The notes below the pieces were generated by a model. The model was not told the origin of the DNA. It made no database searches and saw nothing but the letters and a program-made list of their open reading frames with translations. A stretch of 64,000 bases of DNA, from contig OX596334.1 of NCBI GenBank assembly GCA_951394405.1, forward strand, positions 2,232,001 through 2,296,000. Reading direction: 5' to 3'. How positions within the stretch are numbered: position 1 is the stretch's first letter; each line of letters begins with the position of its first letter. Below, piece by piece: positions 24,435 to 36,429 of the stretch. The position numbers were made by a program, and so were the translations under genes. Source of the stretch: Coprinellus micaceus (taxonomy: Eukaryota > Basidiomycota > Agaricomycetes > Agaricales > Psathyrellaceae).

Positions 24435-24988
24435 GCTGGGACAGTGCGATTCAGAGAACGTCTTGCAGGGCAGGTTCGGTCGAGGAAGTGTACAGGTGAC
24501 AGCTACGCAAGTGGGGACTGTCTCGCTACAAGCTAACTGGACGCGTAGGGTAGAGATAATCGTGCTTACTCTCGGCTTCCCTCCTCCGTTCCAGGAACCA
24601 GTGCACATGGTTCAAGAATCAGCCTCTTGTTGGGTCGCCAGGAAAGCGCTCCGGGAGCTGTGGGTCCAATAAGTCCCACCCATGAAGGCGGCGATAGACT
24701 GCACAGAGAACCGATTCGTTGCATTCTAGAGCTCCCAATGTGAGTGAGATCGCCCCATGGAAAGAGAACATTGCAGCTGGATGTGGACGCCATACGGTGC
24801 CAGGTCTAGCCATCCATGTGGTACACTTCCGGCCAAACGACTTCGGATTGCAATTCGCGTGCGATCAGGGCAACCGTTGGCCCCAACAAAGAAGATCCGT
24901 GATAGGGGAGATACGCAGAGCGGAGGTGTACAAAGTGGAGGTCCACGGTAGAGAGGTATACGCCAGGACGATGAGCACTGCGACGAGG

Positions 24989-25667
24989 TCAATAAGACCA
25001 TAAGATGCACGTTTCAGCAAATAGATGGTTGATGAGGCGGTCACTCCTCCTCCGGCTCTTTGGAGGGATCACTCCATCTTGGCGCTGACTGAAATCCCAT
25101 CCCCAACAGAATTCCTCAATTCTCCCATCGAAGACCACAGGCACGCGACAGCCCACATGTGCAGGGTAGCGAAGGCGCAGCCAATAGATCCGGTCGACCT
25201 TTTCGGGTTTGGAGATCGTGCTACCCAGGATTTGTTGAATTTTGGGCTCGAGGAACCGTTCGTAGAGCCGCATGTTCCGGAGCAATCGCCTGTACTGCTC
25301 TTGGGCAGTCATGATGACCTCCTCCCGCGATGACGGAGGAAGAGCCACATCTGATGAGCAGTCAGAACTTGTCAGAATGGGGAGGAGAATCGAATCCACC
25401 TGGTTCGTCTGCGCCTAGAGTCGGAATGCCTGAGTACGCAACCTATGACAAATAAATGGAATACGGACTGTTGACTCGAAGGTAGAACTCTTCGCCATCC
25501 CTGGTGAACCAAACCTCACGACTCCACGCCTTGGCCGAAGCGATAACCACATTCATATCGGGTCTTCGGACCAGCTCATCCAAGGTGCGATCGAGGAGAA
25601 GTTCGATGTGAGGATCGAGGGGTGTCGCCTCTTCGGGTGGAGGGGGGGTGTACCAATGGGCTGACAT
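24989..25667 (-). CDS. small cargo protein, tandem paralogue B
   Basis: Two exons: MSAHWYTPPPPEEATPLDPH... ending in the motif AKAWSREVWFTRDGEEFYL, then after an intron ending CATCAG, DVALPPSSREEVIMTAQEQYRRLLRNM... with helices and a basic tail. The frame above MSAHW is closed by a stop, which fixes the start. The same two blocks occur in the same order in the upstream neighbour (AKLWAMSMWHTTDGVHFYL and EEVVFLTADHLKWL), so the genes are a tandem duplication. About 200 residues. No family recognised; function unknown. Confidence 0.5.
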
Positions 25668-25747
25668 GACCCGTAGTGGAGGGAGCGGTTCAACGGGCAA
25701 CGGAATATGAATTTGGGGATCATGGAAGGGACTGTCTCATGTGATTT

Positions 25748-26710
25748 CTAGTCATCCGATTCACTACTCGTCCAATCCTCCTCCTCCGGGTCGTGACGGT
25801 GGAGATCGGGGTAGAACCTCTCCTCGGCGAAGGTCTCCAGACTCAGGTTCTCCAGTATTCTAAAGACATGACGCGCGCTGCTGGACCTCGGTTCAGGGTA
25901 CTTGAATGAGATGACGCGACCAGCTCTATTCTTGACAGGAACGAGCAGGTCCTTCGCAATGGCAAGGGGGTGTGCCTTGAGCAACTTCCGCAACTTCTGC
26001 ACCTTGTCACCGCTGGACATGTCGCTGAGGCGAATAGAGTCGAGTGCTTCCTGGAGGTGCGTGTATTTCTGGGGGCGGCTGGTCAACCACTTCAGATGGT
26101 CCGCGGTGAGGAAGACAACTTCTTCCACAGGAGATGCGGGCACCTCCGTGACTGGGCTCAAAGTCAGTTAGTACTCCATGGTGAAAGGTTTCGATGCGAA
26201 CCTGGATCGGGCGTGGCTGAAAGATCCCAACAAGTTGATAAGTCAGTCAGCCGTGGACAGGGATGGATCGGAGAAGGACGAACTGTCGTGGAAGAGGTAG
26301 AAGTGGACCCCATCGGTGGTATGCCACATTGACATGGCCCAGAGCTTGGCGTGCTGGATGAAGTCGTTGGTCGTTGGAAGGTCGCACAGGCGTTGAGTGA
26401 TGACCCAGTTATTGTATTCTTCGAGGTCTGAAGTTTCCCTTGTAGGAGGGGGAGGTGGTAATCGAGGGGTCGGAGAGGGTAAAGGGGAGGGGGAGGGCCA
26501 TCCACCAGACCCGCCGGACATGGAAGATTGGGAAGAGGGAGGTTGTGAGCGCCATACACTTGACGGCGGGGTGGAATACTGGTGCGAGCGATACGATGCC
26601 GCCGGAGTCGTCGGTGTACTAGAAGCTGAAACCGAAGGAGACGGGGGTGGCGTTGAAGCACGAGAGAGTGAGGAAGCACAAGGGGAGGAGAGCAGTGTTG
26701 GGAACGGCAT
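25748..26710 (-). CDS. small cargo protein, tandem paralogue A
   Basis: Starts MPFPTLLSSPCASSLSRAS with a Ser/Pro-rich N-terminus of about 100 residues. This is followed by TSDLEEYNNWVITQRL and the AKLWAMSMWHTTDGVHFYLF motif shared with its neighbour. After an intron it continues PVTEVPASPVEEVVFLTADHLKWL...KVQKLRKLLKAHPLAIAKDLLVPVKN and ends in an acidic HDPEEEDWTSSESDD. The two genes lie 80 bp apart on the same strand. The composition (helical, charged, Trp-containing W..TxDGxxFYL motif) suggests a small folded domain, but I cannot assign it. Confidence 0.5.
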
Positions 26711-26822
26711 GGGTGGATGGCAAAGAGAAAGTCGTGAGATAACCCAGCGCTCTGGTTGGGCATAGAACCATTTCACCACGTTTGTCCTTTAATTTGTGCC
26801 CAATAGAACAGCTACGTTGTGT

Positions 26823-26905
26823 AGTGGCTGCAACGCGAGCATTTCCTCCAGGTTGTGCCTTGGCCACACGTTCGAACCCCGTGTGAGCCACTGGGTTTTT
26901 TTTTT
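26823..26905 (+). other. tRNA-like block with pol III terminator
   Basis: AGTGGCT (26823) pairs perfectly with AGCCACT (26886), like a 7-bp acceptor stem. A B-box-like CGTTCGAACCCC lies near its 3' side and a long T run follows, as at a pol III terminator. The T stem is imperfect and three bases too many separate it from the acceptor. Best read as a tRNA pseudogene or SINE fragment. Confidence 0.3.
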
Positions 26906-27511
26906 TAATATATATTTTTTCATATAGAACCTATATAGTTTGGACGGCCATTATCCATATCGAGAGCCCCGGGGCTCTACCCAATACTCCTCATTGATCC
27001 ACCAAGGTAGGCGGTCCTGAACCAAATTATGAGAACACATTGTGTGCAAGGAAGATATGGTCACCTGTTGTGGCTGAGGGCGCAGGGGCGAACTTCAAGC
27101 AATAACACAGGCTTGCAATGGAGAGGAAGTGGGGATCGGAGATGTCATGGGGGAAGTTATAACTACACTTTATAATATCGTTCTCCTTATCTCCTCTGCC
27201 CAACCTACCATGGAAATTGTCACAAACAGCTTTTAGTCGTTTTTGCCAAAACCCCGGTGGAGGCATCTGACCAGGGCCATAAACCGGCGTCTAGGACGTC
27301 CAGCTATGCTCTAAATGTGGTTCTGTAGTCTAAAATTTATTGTATCGCGAGATAGAGCACGATCTTCGTCCGGCGCTTAAATAAACGTGAGAAGATTTCA
27401 CCAGGTAAGACGCGGAATGATTTCATTCCATTGTGATCGTAACCCAAACTTCACCCAAGACCACCACTTGCTCGACCGACCCCGCGTTACCCGGACGCCT
27501 CGAGTGTAGAG
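26906..27511. other. AT-richer spacer, no gene
   Basis: Contains T/A-rich stretches and short frames only. It is the upstream region of the small basic protein gene at 27512. Confidence 0.45.
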
Positions 27512-28361
27512 ATGGGCCGACGTCGCATTTATCACACCAAGGAACAGAAGGCCGCTGCTGCTGCGGACAGGGCTTCAAACTACTACAAGAAGTGAGTGCC
27601 CTGTTTTTGGATGACCCCATGTTTCGCTTATTGAAACCCCACCTTCAGGAACGCGGAAGCCATCTGCGCGGCTCGTAGGGCCAAGTACATCCCCAAAGGA
27701 CGCCTTCCCGCCATTGGGCTCTCTGATGAGGAGAAGAAAGCGAGAAACAGGAAAAAAGCGAAGCGGTGGTATGAGAAGTATGATAGGTGGTCTTCTCTCC
27801 TTATCGACTGCCTGCTTAACCCACGCGCCTAGGAATAAGTCGAGGGTCAAACGGGCCCGGGAGGTGAAGAGACCCAAGCGTATTGTCTGGCGGTGAGAGC
27901 ACTTTTTGCTTACTACAGTCCGCCAAAGCTCACTCTGCTACCTCATTAGCTCACCTTGCATCGTCCGGGCAGTGCCGGATAGCAACGATGCGTGGAGGGA
28001 ACGATTGGCCCTGCTCGAGGGCCAAATGACCCAGGCTCTGAATAATGAGGGGGTGGGCGAGTTCGTCGACAAGGTCGCGGTCGCGTACATATCGGAGGGG
28101 GACCGGGAAGCACTGGACACCGCCTCTCAGCCGTTCCACAAGATCCTGGCCGACCTCGCTACGCACGAGGACGGCGTTCTCAATACTCTCGGCGCAGGAG
28201 CGCACCTGGGCGAAGTCAAACAATTTCGCAAGGATATCCAGCACATCATTCACCTGTTGGAGGAGCTAGTATTTGTCGCCATCGAGGAGGGAACTGTAGG
28301 GAGGTTCCTCAAAGTGTATGAGAACGGCGATTTCTTACATCACACCCTCTACTTTGAATAG
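27512..28361 (+). CDS. small basic N-terminus / helical C-terminus cargo protein
   Basis: Starts MGRRRIYHTKEQKAAAAADR and is spliced at NYYKK to NAEAICARRAKYIPKGR, continuing SDEEKKARNRKKAKRWYEKYD and KSRVKRAREVKRPKR. That makes a very basic first ~100 residues, probably nucleic-acid binding. The last exon is acidic and helical (NDAWRERLALLEGQMTQAL... FRKDIQHIIHLLEELVFVAI) and ends LHHTLYFE. The gene at 45370 inside the nested element has the same plan: GRPPLYKTAEERLQANRAKAKRSYEK, an intron at the same place, then a helical tail. The two elements therefore carry related cargo. The function is unknown. Confidence 0.6.
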
Positions 28362-28420
28362 CTGAAATTGGCTTGTAAGTAGATAGAAACATATATACAG
28401 TTATTGTCGCCGTCGTGTAT

Positions 28421-30556
28421 CTACAGGCCCTGTAAACGTCCAAGGGTAAGAGTGGATTGTTGGGTAATGGTGACCTCAGTTTGCTGTTGGTCCTGTTGCT
28501 GTAGTCTCCCCCTCAGCTCCTGGATCGTTGCTTGAGCGTCGTTGAGGTCATCGAGAACAGCCTTGTGCTGAGCCTTGGTCCGGTTCAATTCCCCGACAAG
28601 TCCCATCTTGGTGCCCGTCTCAGCGTTGTTGATATCGACGATCGCTTGAGCGGCGAGGCCATGGAATTCGCTCAAAGCTTCCGGTGCTTTACGCCGTAAC
28701 TTGGGAGACGCATACCAGGTATAAGGTTTGCCGGAATTTGGGTGGTGGGCGATGATGTAGAGTACGCATCCCGTTCGACGGGAAACATCTTCGACCTACC
28801 GGAGAGAGGATTATTAGCGATGAACAGAGGCAAGACAGGTTCAACGTACCTTCGTCATCATGTCGCCCATCCACCGATTATAAGTCCTTGTATTCTCACT
28901 CTGGGTGCTGATGGGAGGGTATAGATAGTTCCTACGGTAGAAGGCTTGTGACAGAGTCAGCGCGAGCACTGGACTTACGAAGGGGAGGGGAACATACCAC
29001 GAGGGTCTTCTTCGTGCCCCACGCCAACTCCTTCGACATATCCAGCCCAGGGATTCGCTCCCGAGGCCGCCTTATCCGGGTTGTATCCTTTGGCGCGAGC
29101 TTCCGCATCCCATTTCCCCTTCAGTTGGCTCTTTGCGGTCTTGCCGGTCCCCTGGAACCGCCGGGTACTTGCTGTCCGTGTCTGGGGTTCATGGCCGTCA
29201 TCTGCGCCTCGACCATCGTCTTCATCTTCATCTTCCTCGTCTTCCTCGACCTGGCCTGTAACCACAGCTAACTCCTGCTGTCCCGTCGATGTCATGGCCG
29301 CTTGGTTCGAGGTATTCTGAACCGACGGAGGTTGCTGGATAATGAGGGGTTCGCCTGTAGCAGACACAGGATTGGTGGTTGGGGGAGGAGGCAGAGGAGC
29401 GCGATCGGACAGGGGGTGTTGAATGGATGGGGCGGAAGGGGGCGTAACCACGATGGGTTGTACTTCCTGTGAACCCAATGTCGAAGTCTGCTGGGAGAGT
29501 GGAGTGCCAGACGGCGGAATGGGAGATGGGCCTGGTCCTGTGAACGTCGCCGTGTGTTTCGAGGAAGGGGTCTGAGGGAATGACGGCGGCGCTGCCAGTC
29601 TTGCAGGATCGACGCCGAACTGGGCGTCAGGGAGTCTGGGAGGGAGTTGAGTCTGGGGTGCACCATTTGACCTTGCTGGTACGACGGCGAAATGGGCACT
29701 AGGAGGTGCAGGCTGGGGTGGAGCTTGATTGTATTGGCTGGGATATCCGGAGTGGGGAGGAGCGTAAGAGTGTCCGTAACCGTATGGGTAACCGGGCCAT
29801 GCCCCATGAGCTGGGATAATCTGGGGATGGCTAAATTCTGTAGACATATCTGTCCATTCCCATGACACCGATGGTGAAAGGTGAGTGGGTCAACGTCCTA
29901 GGAGATGAGCATTTAACTCACGGTGGACCTGGTGGCGATGGAAGGGTGGTTGATACGGGTGTTGGCTGTCATGCGCGACGTAATGAGCGGCTGGGGGGTG
30001 CGAGTTCAATGCGAGTACCTTGGTGAATGTAGGAGGCAATTACCATCGGGCCCAGCATGGAAGGCGACACCTGGATTCTGGGAGTCGTGGCGTGGGGGGA
30101 ATGGCGCCTGCTGGGACGACGGATTGAAGGTGTTGGGGTGGGCCTGGTGGCCAGGTCTTTGAACTTCTACGCCCCCTTGCTGATCACGCTCGTTTGAAGG
30201 GCCTGGATGCTGAGGGAGTCCCAGATATGCATTCGGCATTCCCCTTTCTTCAGAGACGCGGGGATCGGGATTACTGGAGGCGGCGAGCTGTTGACCACCG
30301 TTCTCCTGGAAAGGTGTTAGCCACATGGAAGGCTGAAAAGGAGCAGAGAGTTTTACCGAGTTAGCTGCGTTCGGTTGGGAAGATGGCGTCTTTCCTGCGC
30401 GAGTGCGCCGTGCCTTCTGGTAGAAGGCTAAGAGTTAATCTGCTGGATATAAATAAGATACGAAGGACAAACCGATGGATTCACCGTTCGAGGTGCAGGA
30501 GCAGCTCCGCGTCCTCGCTTGCGAGGACTACGTCGTCGGTCAGCAGAGGATGGCAT
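28421..30556 (-). CDS. proline-rich, coiled-coil cargo protein divergent from the transposase
   Basis: Starts MPSSADRRRSPRKRGRG (basic), then KARRTRAGKTPSSQPN and a long Pro/Gln/Tyr-rich region (GYPYGYGHSYAPPHSGYPSQ). An acidic block (EEDEEDEDEDDGR) and a basic segment with GNPDKA/ANPWAGYV-like character follow. A folded segment comes next (YNRWMGDMMTKVEDVSRRTG CVLYIIAHHP), and then a C-terminal coiled coil (VLDDLNDAQATIQELRGRLQQQ). The RTGCVLYI segment resembles KTGWCFYI in the large gene at 47914, hinting at a shared domain. Its start is 262 bp from the start of the KDZ transposase on the opposite strand, so both probably share a promoter. Function unknown; a DNA-associated helper is a guess. 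Confidence 0.55.
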
Positions 30557-30818
30557 GATTTTTTAATCGCAGGACGTATCCCAGAAATGATTGAGGGTAG
30601 CACCCAGGCGATATCAAGAAATGCCCTGATATACCCCGTCGGGAGGCCCGATTTAGGTCCCACATGGGCAGTCTCGGAGTCCATCGGTAGAGATTCACCA
30701 ACTTTACAGAGACAGGGGTCCCCATACGAGATGATGAGATAGCGCTGACTCCTTGGGCCCAGGGCACAGATTGTTCCCGCCCTTTGCTTTTCTTTCTCCC
30801 CCTCATCTCTGTGCCACT
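30557..30818. promoter_or_regulatory. shared divergent promoter region
   Basis: 262 bp between the start codons of the minus-strand Pro-rich gene and the plus-strand transposase. A pyrimidine-rich stretch (TTTCTTTCTCCCC) lies just before the transposase start. No TATA box is convincing. Confidence 0.4.
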
Positions 30819-33800
30819 ATGTCTCGCAGAAAGCGCGTGTTGGATATTGAGCCGCGAGAATTCGGGATCCCTACGACGATGTTGGACAGGGCTCGGGCAG
30901 AGACATCGCCAAGGAAGTTGAAGTCTAAACCAGTGGTGGCAGGACAGAAACGCAAGAGGCGCGCTGCGGATGCCAAGTCTAAAGCGACACCCCAGCCCGA
31001 CGGAAACACATTCGAGAACGGCGACTGTCGGGCTGGGGCAAGCAGGAGTTCGGAGCCAACACACACTGCTGGTTTCGATTCAGTGGAAACCACAATGAAC
31101 GATGAGGGCTGTGCACTGGGCTTCTCCGGGCCGGGTCTAGACCCACTGCTGACGCCACCATTGGGCGCTTGCGACTTGGATCTCACCACCACAGGAACCG
31201 AACCGTCTCCTTTCTACCCGGGCGCAGACGACGAGGAAGACACCAATGTGGAGCTTCGACGGTACGTGGAAGCGATAAACACGGGTGCAGGGCGGTTCGA
31301 CTACGTCTGCGGGCGCCTGTTTATCGTTCAAGGATGGGATTCATCGAGGATGCAAGCAACGGTAAGCACCAGCTGCAACTTGAACTATGGCGTCTCATAC
31401 TTAGTTCCCCTCAAGAAAGCCTGGTACCACCTCACCTACGAGATTGTTGGCTCCGACGAGCTCTCGGTGGCGTGCACGTGTCGCCAGTCTGCATACGGGA
31501 ATTGCATACACCTTCGCTATTTCGACGAGTACCGGGTCGGGGATCTCGATGAGATTGACGGTGAGTTCTCTAGGTCATTGGTGGTTCCCCAAACTGAATT
31601 GTGTGCCCAAGAGGAACCCCCTTCCGCTATCTGTTTTCTGCAACGGATCCTCCTCTGTGGGTTGTTGTACTCCGCATTCTCTGTCCAATCAAAGTCAGTT
31701 GTGGAGCTTCGAGGGAGGGCCATCGTAACGCACACCGGACTTGGGCGTGATCTAGGGGATTGGAAATGTAACAAGGACTCGGGAGATTCGTGCTTTCACA
31801 TCAGGAAGGCAAAGGAACTCCTACAGGAAGATTTTACTTCTATTCCTGGAGTAGGCGAGTCTGTGGACGTCGAGATGGACGTCAAGACTTGTCCGAGTGT
31901 GTGTTCTTTGGGTACGCTACGTCAACGATTTACTACGCGAATTTCCTGACGTTATATAAAGCCAGGGAACCAGGGATGACAATATCCTACCTCCCCATCG
32001 ACCCGCCGAGGTGGGCTCAGCTTCCTACCGACATAATCCGCAACGAAGATGTACCAGACATCCGAGTACCACTCCAGAACGCCCTGTACCCGCTCGACAG
32101 TACTTCGTCCTGCTACTGCCTCGATAATGTTCGCACCACCTTCGATCCAGCCGTTGTTGACCCAGCCAGACCTATCAGAGTTAGGAAGGTCAAGCTATAC
32201 ACGTTGCTGGCCATTTTCGACGTCCACATCCAGGTCCAGAGGTGTCCACGGTGCCCGAGTAAACACAAGAGGTTTATAGGCCCGGACCTCTCGGTGTTTG
32301 GAATCTTCAACTACAACAACAAGGTTCTTGTAACACACGAACTCCTCGACGAATACACGAGCGCATACACGAGCGCGGAACAGCCCTTCCACTCCTTCTG
32401 CATTCAAATGTCGCGCCGGTACGATCGTATGAAGGCCCGGTTTCTGGGACAAGACTTATTCCGCTCGGTGTGGTTTTGCTACGTGGTTTTGCAAGAGTTT
32501 GTAAACGACATGGCTTGTGAGCACTGCGGGCCCTCACCAAGCACGGCGATATGGGATGGGATCACCCTTGCATTCTCCCGTAAGCATATAACGGGTTCTC
32601 TTCGACCTCCGACGACCACAGCCAAATCTTCCCTCGTTCGGGTTGGCCTGGGCTATAAGCCTAAACAGCACCTTCTCCCAGACGCCCTATTGCGACGGCG
32701 TTTACGTGCTGCTCTCGAACCACCAGAGTTTGACGCCGTGTTGGAGGATCTGGACGAAAGAATCACGGCCCTATCGGTGCCTGAAGGGGATGGACATGGT
32801 GGGGATACGATCATCTCCCCCTCGTCAACACTACGCCGTAGCCTATTTCCTAGTCCAACACAGGCTGGGAGCAACGATCTCTCGGTTGATACCCTTTCTC
32901 CCCCACCGCCCTCCACCCAGGACGCCACTGCACCAACCACATTTCCCTCCCCTTCCACCAATGTCCCTACCCTCGAAGCTCCACCAATTCCGGATGCGAC
33001 GCCTACTAGGAACCCGTCCATCCCTAGATCCGGTCGATCTCTCCCTGCGGCGTCGCTGCTCACCCCAGCCAGCCCCGCCAAGTCGCCATTCAAAGGCACT
33101 CACTTCGAGACCGAGGAAGCGTGGAGGCGTCAGGCCCTTCTCGTTAAAGAGCATCTAGCGCTCATAGAATGGGTACGCTCTCAGTTGGTCAAGCAAGGTG
33201 GGGACGAGTGCCCTGAGCTGGCGTCCTTGTTCAACAAGTATTTCGGGCAGTTAGCTTATGCGGAGGGGATCAGCGGTTATCGAAAGCGGAAAGTGGGTGA
33301 GTGGAAGAGGTTCTTCAAGCAGGTGCGTACTCAGGTGCTTCACGTTTAGTAACTATTGAGCGAGCTTTTTAGATTGCGGCTGAGGAGTCTGTCGTACAAC
33401 TTGTAAACTTCAAACAGTGGGAGAGCCTCTGCGATTACCTGAAGGAACCCGGGAGACGACAGCGCCATAAGTTGATATCGATACCTGCTTTCCACAAGGC
33501 GCTGAATGATAGAGAGTGTGACGTCGACGCATTGAACAGCGTGCTGCGTTGGGTTGAGGCCAGGGCTCGCTCCGTGCTGTTCGACTTGATGGGGCAGGCG
33601 AAGGAACCGCTGCCGCTAGCTGATGTTGCGACACTGCCCTCGGAGAAGTCGTGGATGAAGGTCAGGATCTCGACCGCACGTTCTGGGATACCACTATTAA
33701 CCATTCAACTCTAGACCGGCTGCTACTACAATATGCCCCCTATACGACATAGGCCTAAGTATCCCAAGCTGGACGACAGTGAAGCCAAGGACAGGTCAGG

Positions 33801-34332
33801 GCCTCGTGGAGATCGTTGCGGAAAATATTACTCTGAATATGGGGAGAAGAGGCTGACAGGTGGTATTATGGTTTGCTGGTGCCAACACAGCGTGTGTTAT
33901 GGTTTCCACTGCATACCCAAGAGCGAGGGACGCAATGACGTCTTTTCCGCGATGGTTACCCGCTGGCCTACTGCACCGGAGAGGGTCGTGTACGACTTCG
34001 CTTGCGCTCTTGGGCCATACTGCATGTTGCGAGAACCCCAATTTTTCGCCAGGACGTCGTTCGTCATCGACCACTTCCACGCTGCAGGACACACCAAGTG
34101 TAGCCCTGCGGCGTTCCTATCTGAATACGCGAATGCAGACCCCAAACTGTCGGCGATCAACTCAAGTGCAGCGGAATGTGGTAACGGTGCGCTTCGGAGG
34201 ATTCGGAAGTCGGTGAGTTACATGTCTCAGGACCGGGCAGTGATATATACCAAGGTCTTCCTATCTATCTGGAATCGCACCAAGATTTTGAGGGCGAAGG
34301 CGAAGCGGCAGCAGGGCCAGGGGGTTTCCTAG
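30819..34332 (+). CDS. KDZ-superfamily transposase with CxC5/CxC6 clusters
   Basis: Four exons joined at introns 31912-31961, 33323-33372 and 33661-33714. Starts MSRRKRVLDIEPREFG. Order: basic N-terminus; SWIM-like zinc motif (VACTCRQSAYGNCIHLRYF); CxC5 region (SSCYCLDNVRTTF ... VQRCPRCPSKHKRFIGPDL ... FNYNNKVLVTHELLDEYTSAY); Pro/Ser linker; CxC6 start (TGCYYNMPPIRHRPKYPKL, RCGKYYSEYGEKRLTGGIM); then the catalytic part. Candidate DDE residues are D in VVYDFACALGP, D in FVIDHFHAAGH and E in SSAAECGNGALRRIRKSV, all preserved. No stop or frameshift interrupts it, so it may be active. It would cut and join element ends in the nucleus. It is the best candidate to move the 36.8-kb element. Confidence 0.85.
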
Positions 34333-34498
34333 TTAGTCGTCATTCTGTCAATCTACCATGTGGCGCGCCAATCATACGCCAGTGCGTGATTATTTAGCCG
34401 AGACATGTGATCCCAAAAATATTCTACAAAATGACTGTCGCTTTTAGTAACCGACCCGCTCACTTCATTCCAGCACCTCGAACCGATCCTCTGCCAAG

Positions 34499-36344
34499 AT
34501 GCGCGTCTCCTTCTTCCCCCCACTCGATTCAATCCTCTTCACGTCGCAGTCCGTGCGAGCGGGAGAAATTGTCGGAACCCTGCCCCTCGACATCGCGTCG
34601 CTTATCGCGCAATTCATTGCTTGCCTGAGGCACCAAGAGAACTGTCCGAACGCCGATTTCTACGACCCCGACTTCGACGATGGATGGCCAGCCGTGTCCG
34701 GCAGCAAGACTTTCTGCGAGCTCGATCATTGTCTGCACGATGCGAACCCACCGATTGCCCTCGTCCAGGTGAACCCCCATTGGCGTCAGCTGCTGCTCCG
34801 CCCTCGTCTTTGGGCAACTGCGCATATCCTGCTCGACATGGACTTTAGGTTTGTCTTGAATCCCTTCAAGGTCCGGGTCCTCAATATGGCCGAGTATGCC
34901 ATATGTGTTCGGTGAGTGACCACTTCCCTGTTCTTTGTTCGAATGACTTATGCTGTGTTTCTGCCCAGGGCGTCGGGTACCCTCCCCTTCAGGGTTTCTA
35001 TCGGATGCGACCCGAACCAACGGCAAGATCTCGCCAATGGGGTGACCCTGAGGAAGAATAATATGAAGCTCAACGTCGACGGCGTCGTCAACCGGTTATC
35101 ATCGCTGTGTTTCGACGCCGGCGTTGGGAGGCTGGTGGCAGCAATTGGGGTGCTCGATGCGCCTACCCTTGCAAGCATCTACATAGCCTCTGGGGCTTCG
35201 GATCGGTATCCGTCGAGCATGGCACGATTGCGGGACTCGAGGCTGTTCCAGTCGCCGAAGTTGGAGAAGGTGTATTGTTCGATGGATTTCAACAGCGTGA
35301 ATGGGTCGCTGGTCTTCTCTGCGGGGTATGGTTCATTCAAGATTCTCGACCTGTCGGGTGCTGGGCCTTATCACGAATCGGCCGTCGAATACTTCCTCCA
35401 CTACTGCAAGTCCTTGGAGGATTTTCAAATCACCGCATCCGTTAGTGAAACGGCGCACCTCGAAACCTTTATCAACGGCTCCGGCATCATCGACGACTCT
35501 ATCACTGCGATTGAGCCCGACGCGGTGGTCGATCTCCCCCTCAAACACCTCCGCCTCACACACCATATAAATGCTATGGCACCTCAGCCGGCTACACCCC
35601 CATTCCTTTCGATGTTCTCCTTCTCCGCCCTCGAAGAATTAGTCCTCCTCCACCTCGATGCCGTCTATCCAACAAACGTCAATTGGCTCACCAGGACCCC
35701 TTTTCCCTGCCTCACCTTCCTTCAGTTCAACTCCGAGGCGATCGACGGCGGCAGCTTGCGCACGATCCTCAAGAGGATGCCGGTTCTGCGCGAATTGGTA
35801 TTTGGGACAAGTTATTCATGGAGCGTTCGAACGTCGTGGGGAAGTATGAGAACACCACGGCAATACCAAGACAACAGCTTCTTGCAAGCTTTGCGGTTCG
35901 CCGGGATGGAGAGGTTGGAAGTGCTTAAATTGGGGGGTGAATGCTGGTTTACGAGGCAGGAGTTGCAGCAGTTCCGTAAGTTCGTTCAGTCTCTACTATC
36001 TAAGCGCTTGATGCGAAACTGAATCCTCCGCAGTGGGGAAGTACGAGGGAGCCTCTTATTCCCTCCGGGAGTTGTCGGTCGACGTGTGGTACGGTCCCGT
36101 GGATGGGTCGGTGGTAGATGTCATCAAGACGGGGGCGCAACGAGTAAAGTTTGGATGCGCCCAGGTGTCGCAATGCAACTACGCGGCAGCGAACGGTGGT
36201 AAGCCCCAGGGTATGGGCGGTGGATCCTCCGTGTTCACGTGCCAGAGTTGCGGGTTCGACCATCCTCTAACGAAGCTGGAGGATTCGTCTATCGCTGGTC
36301 GGAAAGTTCAGGATCGGATGCGGCGCTACTGGGCCGGAGTGTGA
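34499..36344 (+). CDS. F-box/LRR-like protein (cargo)
   Basis: Starts MRVSFFPPLDSILFTSQSVR. An F-box-like segment follows (GTLPLDIASLIAQFIA ... LVQVNPHWRQLLLRPRLW), then a region of irregular leucine-rich units (FKILDLSGAGPYHESAVEYF, LEELVLLHLDAVYP, LRELVFGTSYSW, LEVLKLGGECWF). Introns near 34913-34968 and 35976-36032 keep the frame. The C-terminus is Gly-rich with TCQSCGFDHPL and ends RRYWAGV. The family would act as substrate adaptor of an SCF ubiquitin ligase. The substrate is unknown. It sits between the transposase and the right array, inside the element borders, so it travels as cargo; F-box/LRR genes are abundant in agaric genomes. Confidence 0.65.
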
Positions 36345-36429
36345 ACTTGGCTGCTCGTTAGATATCCTGTCGGCATCTGCGCACTTCCTCCCTTTCTTCC
36401 TCTCTTTTTATGTCCGTACCATTTGGAAT

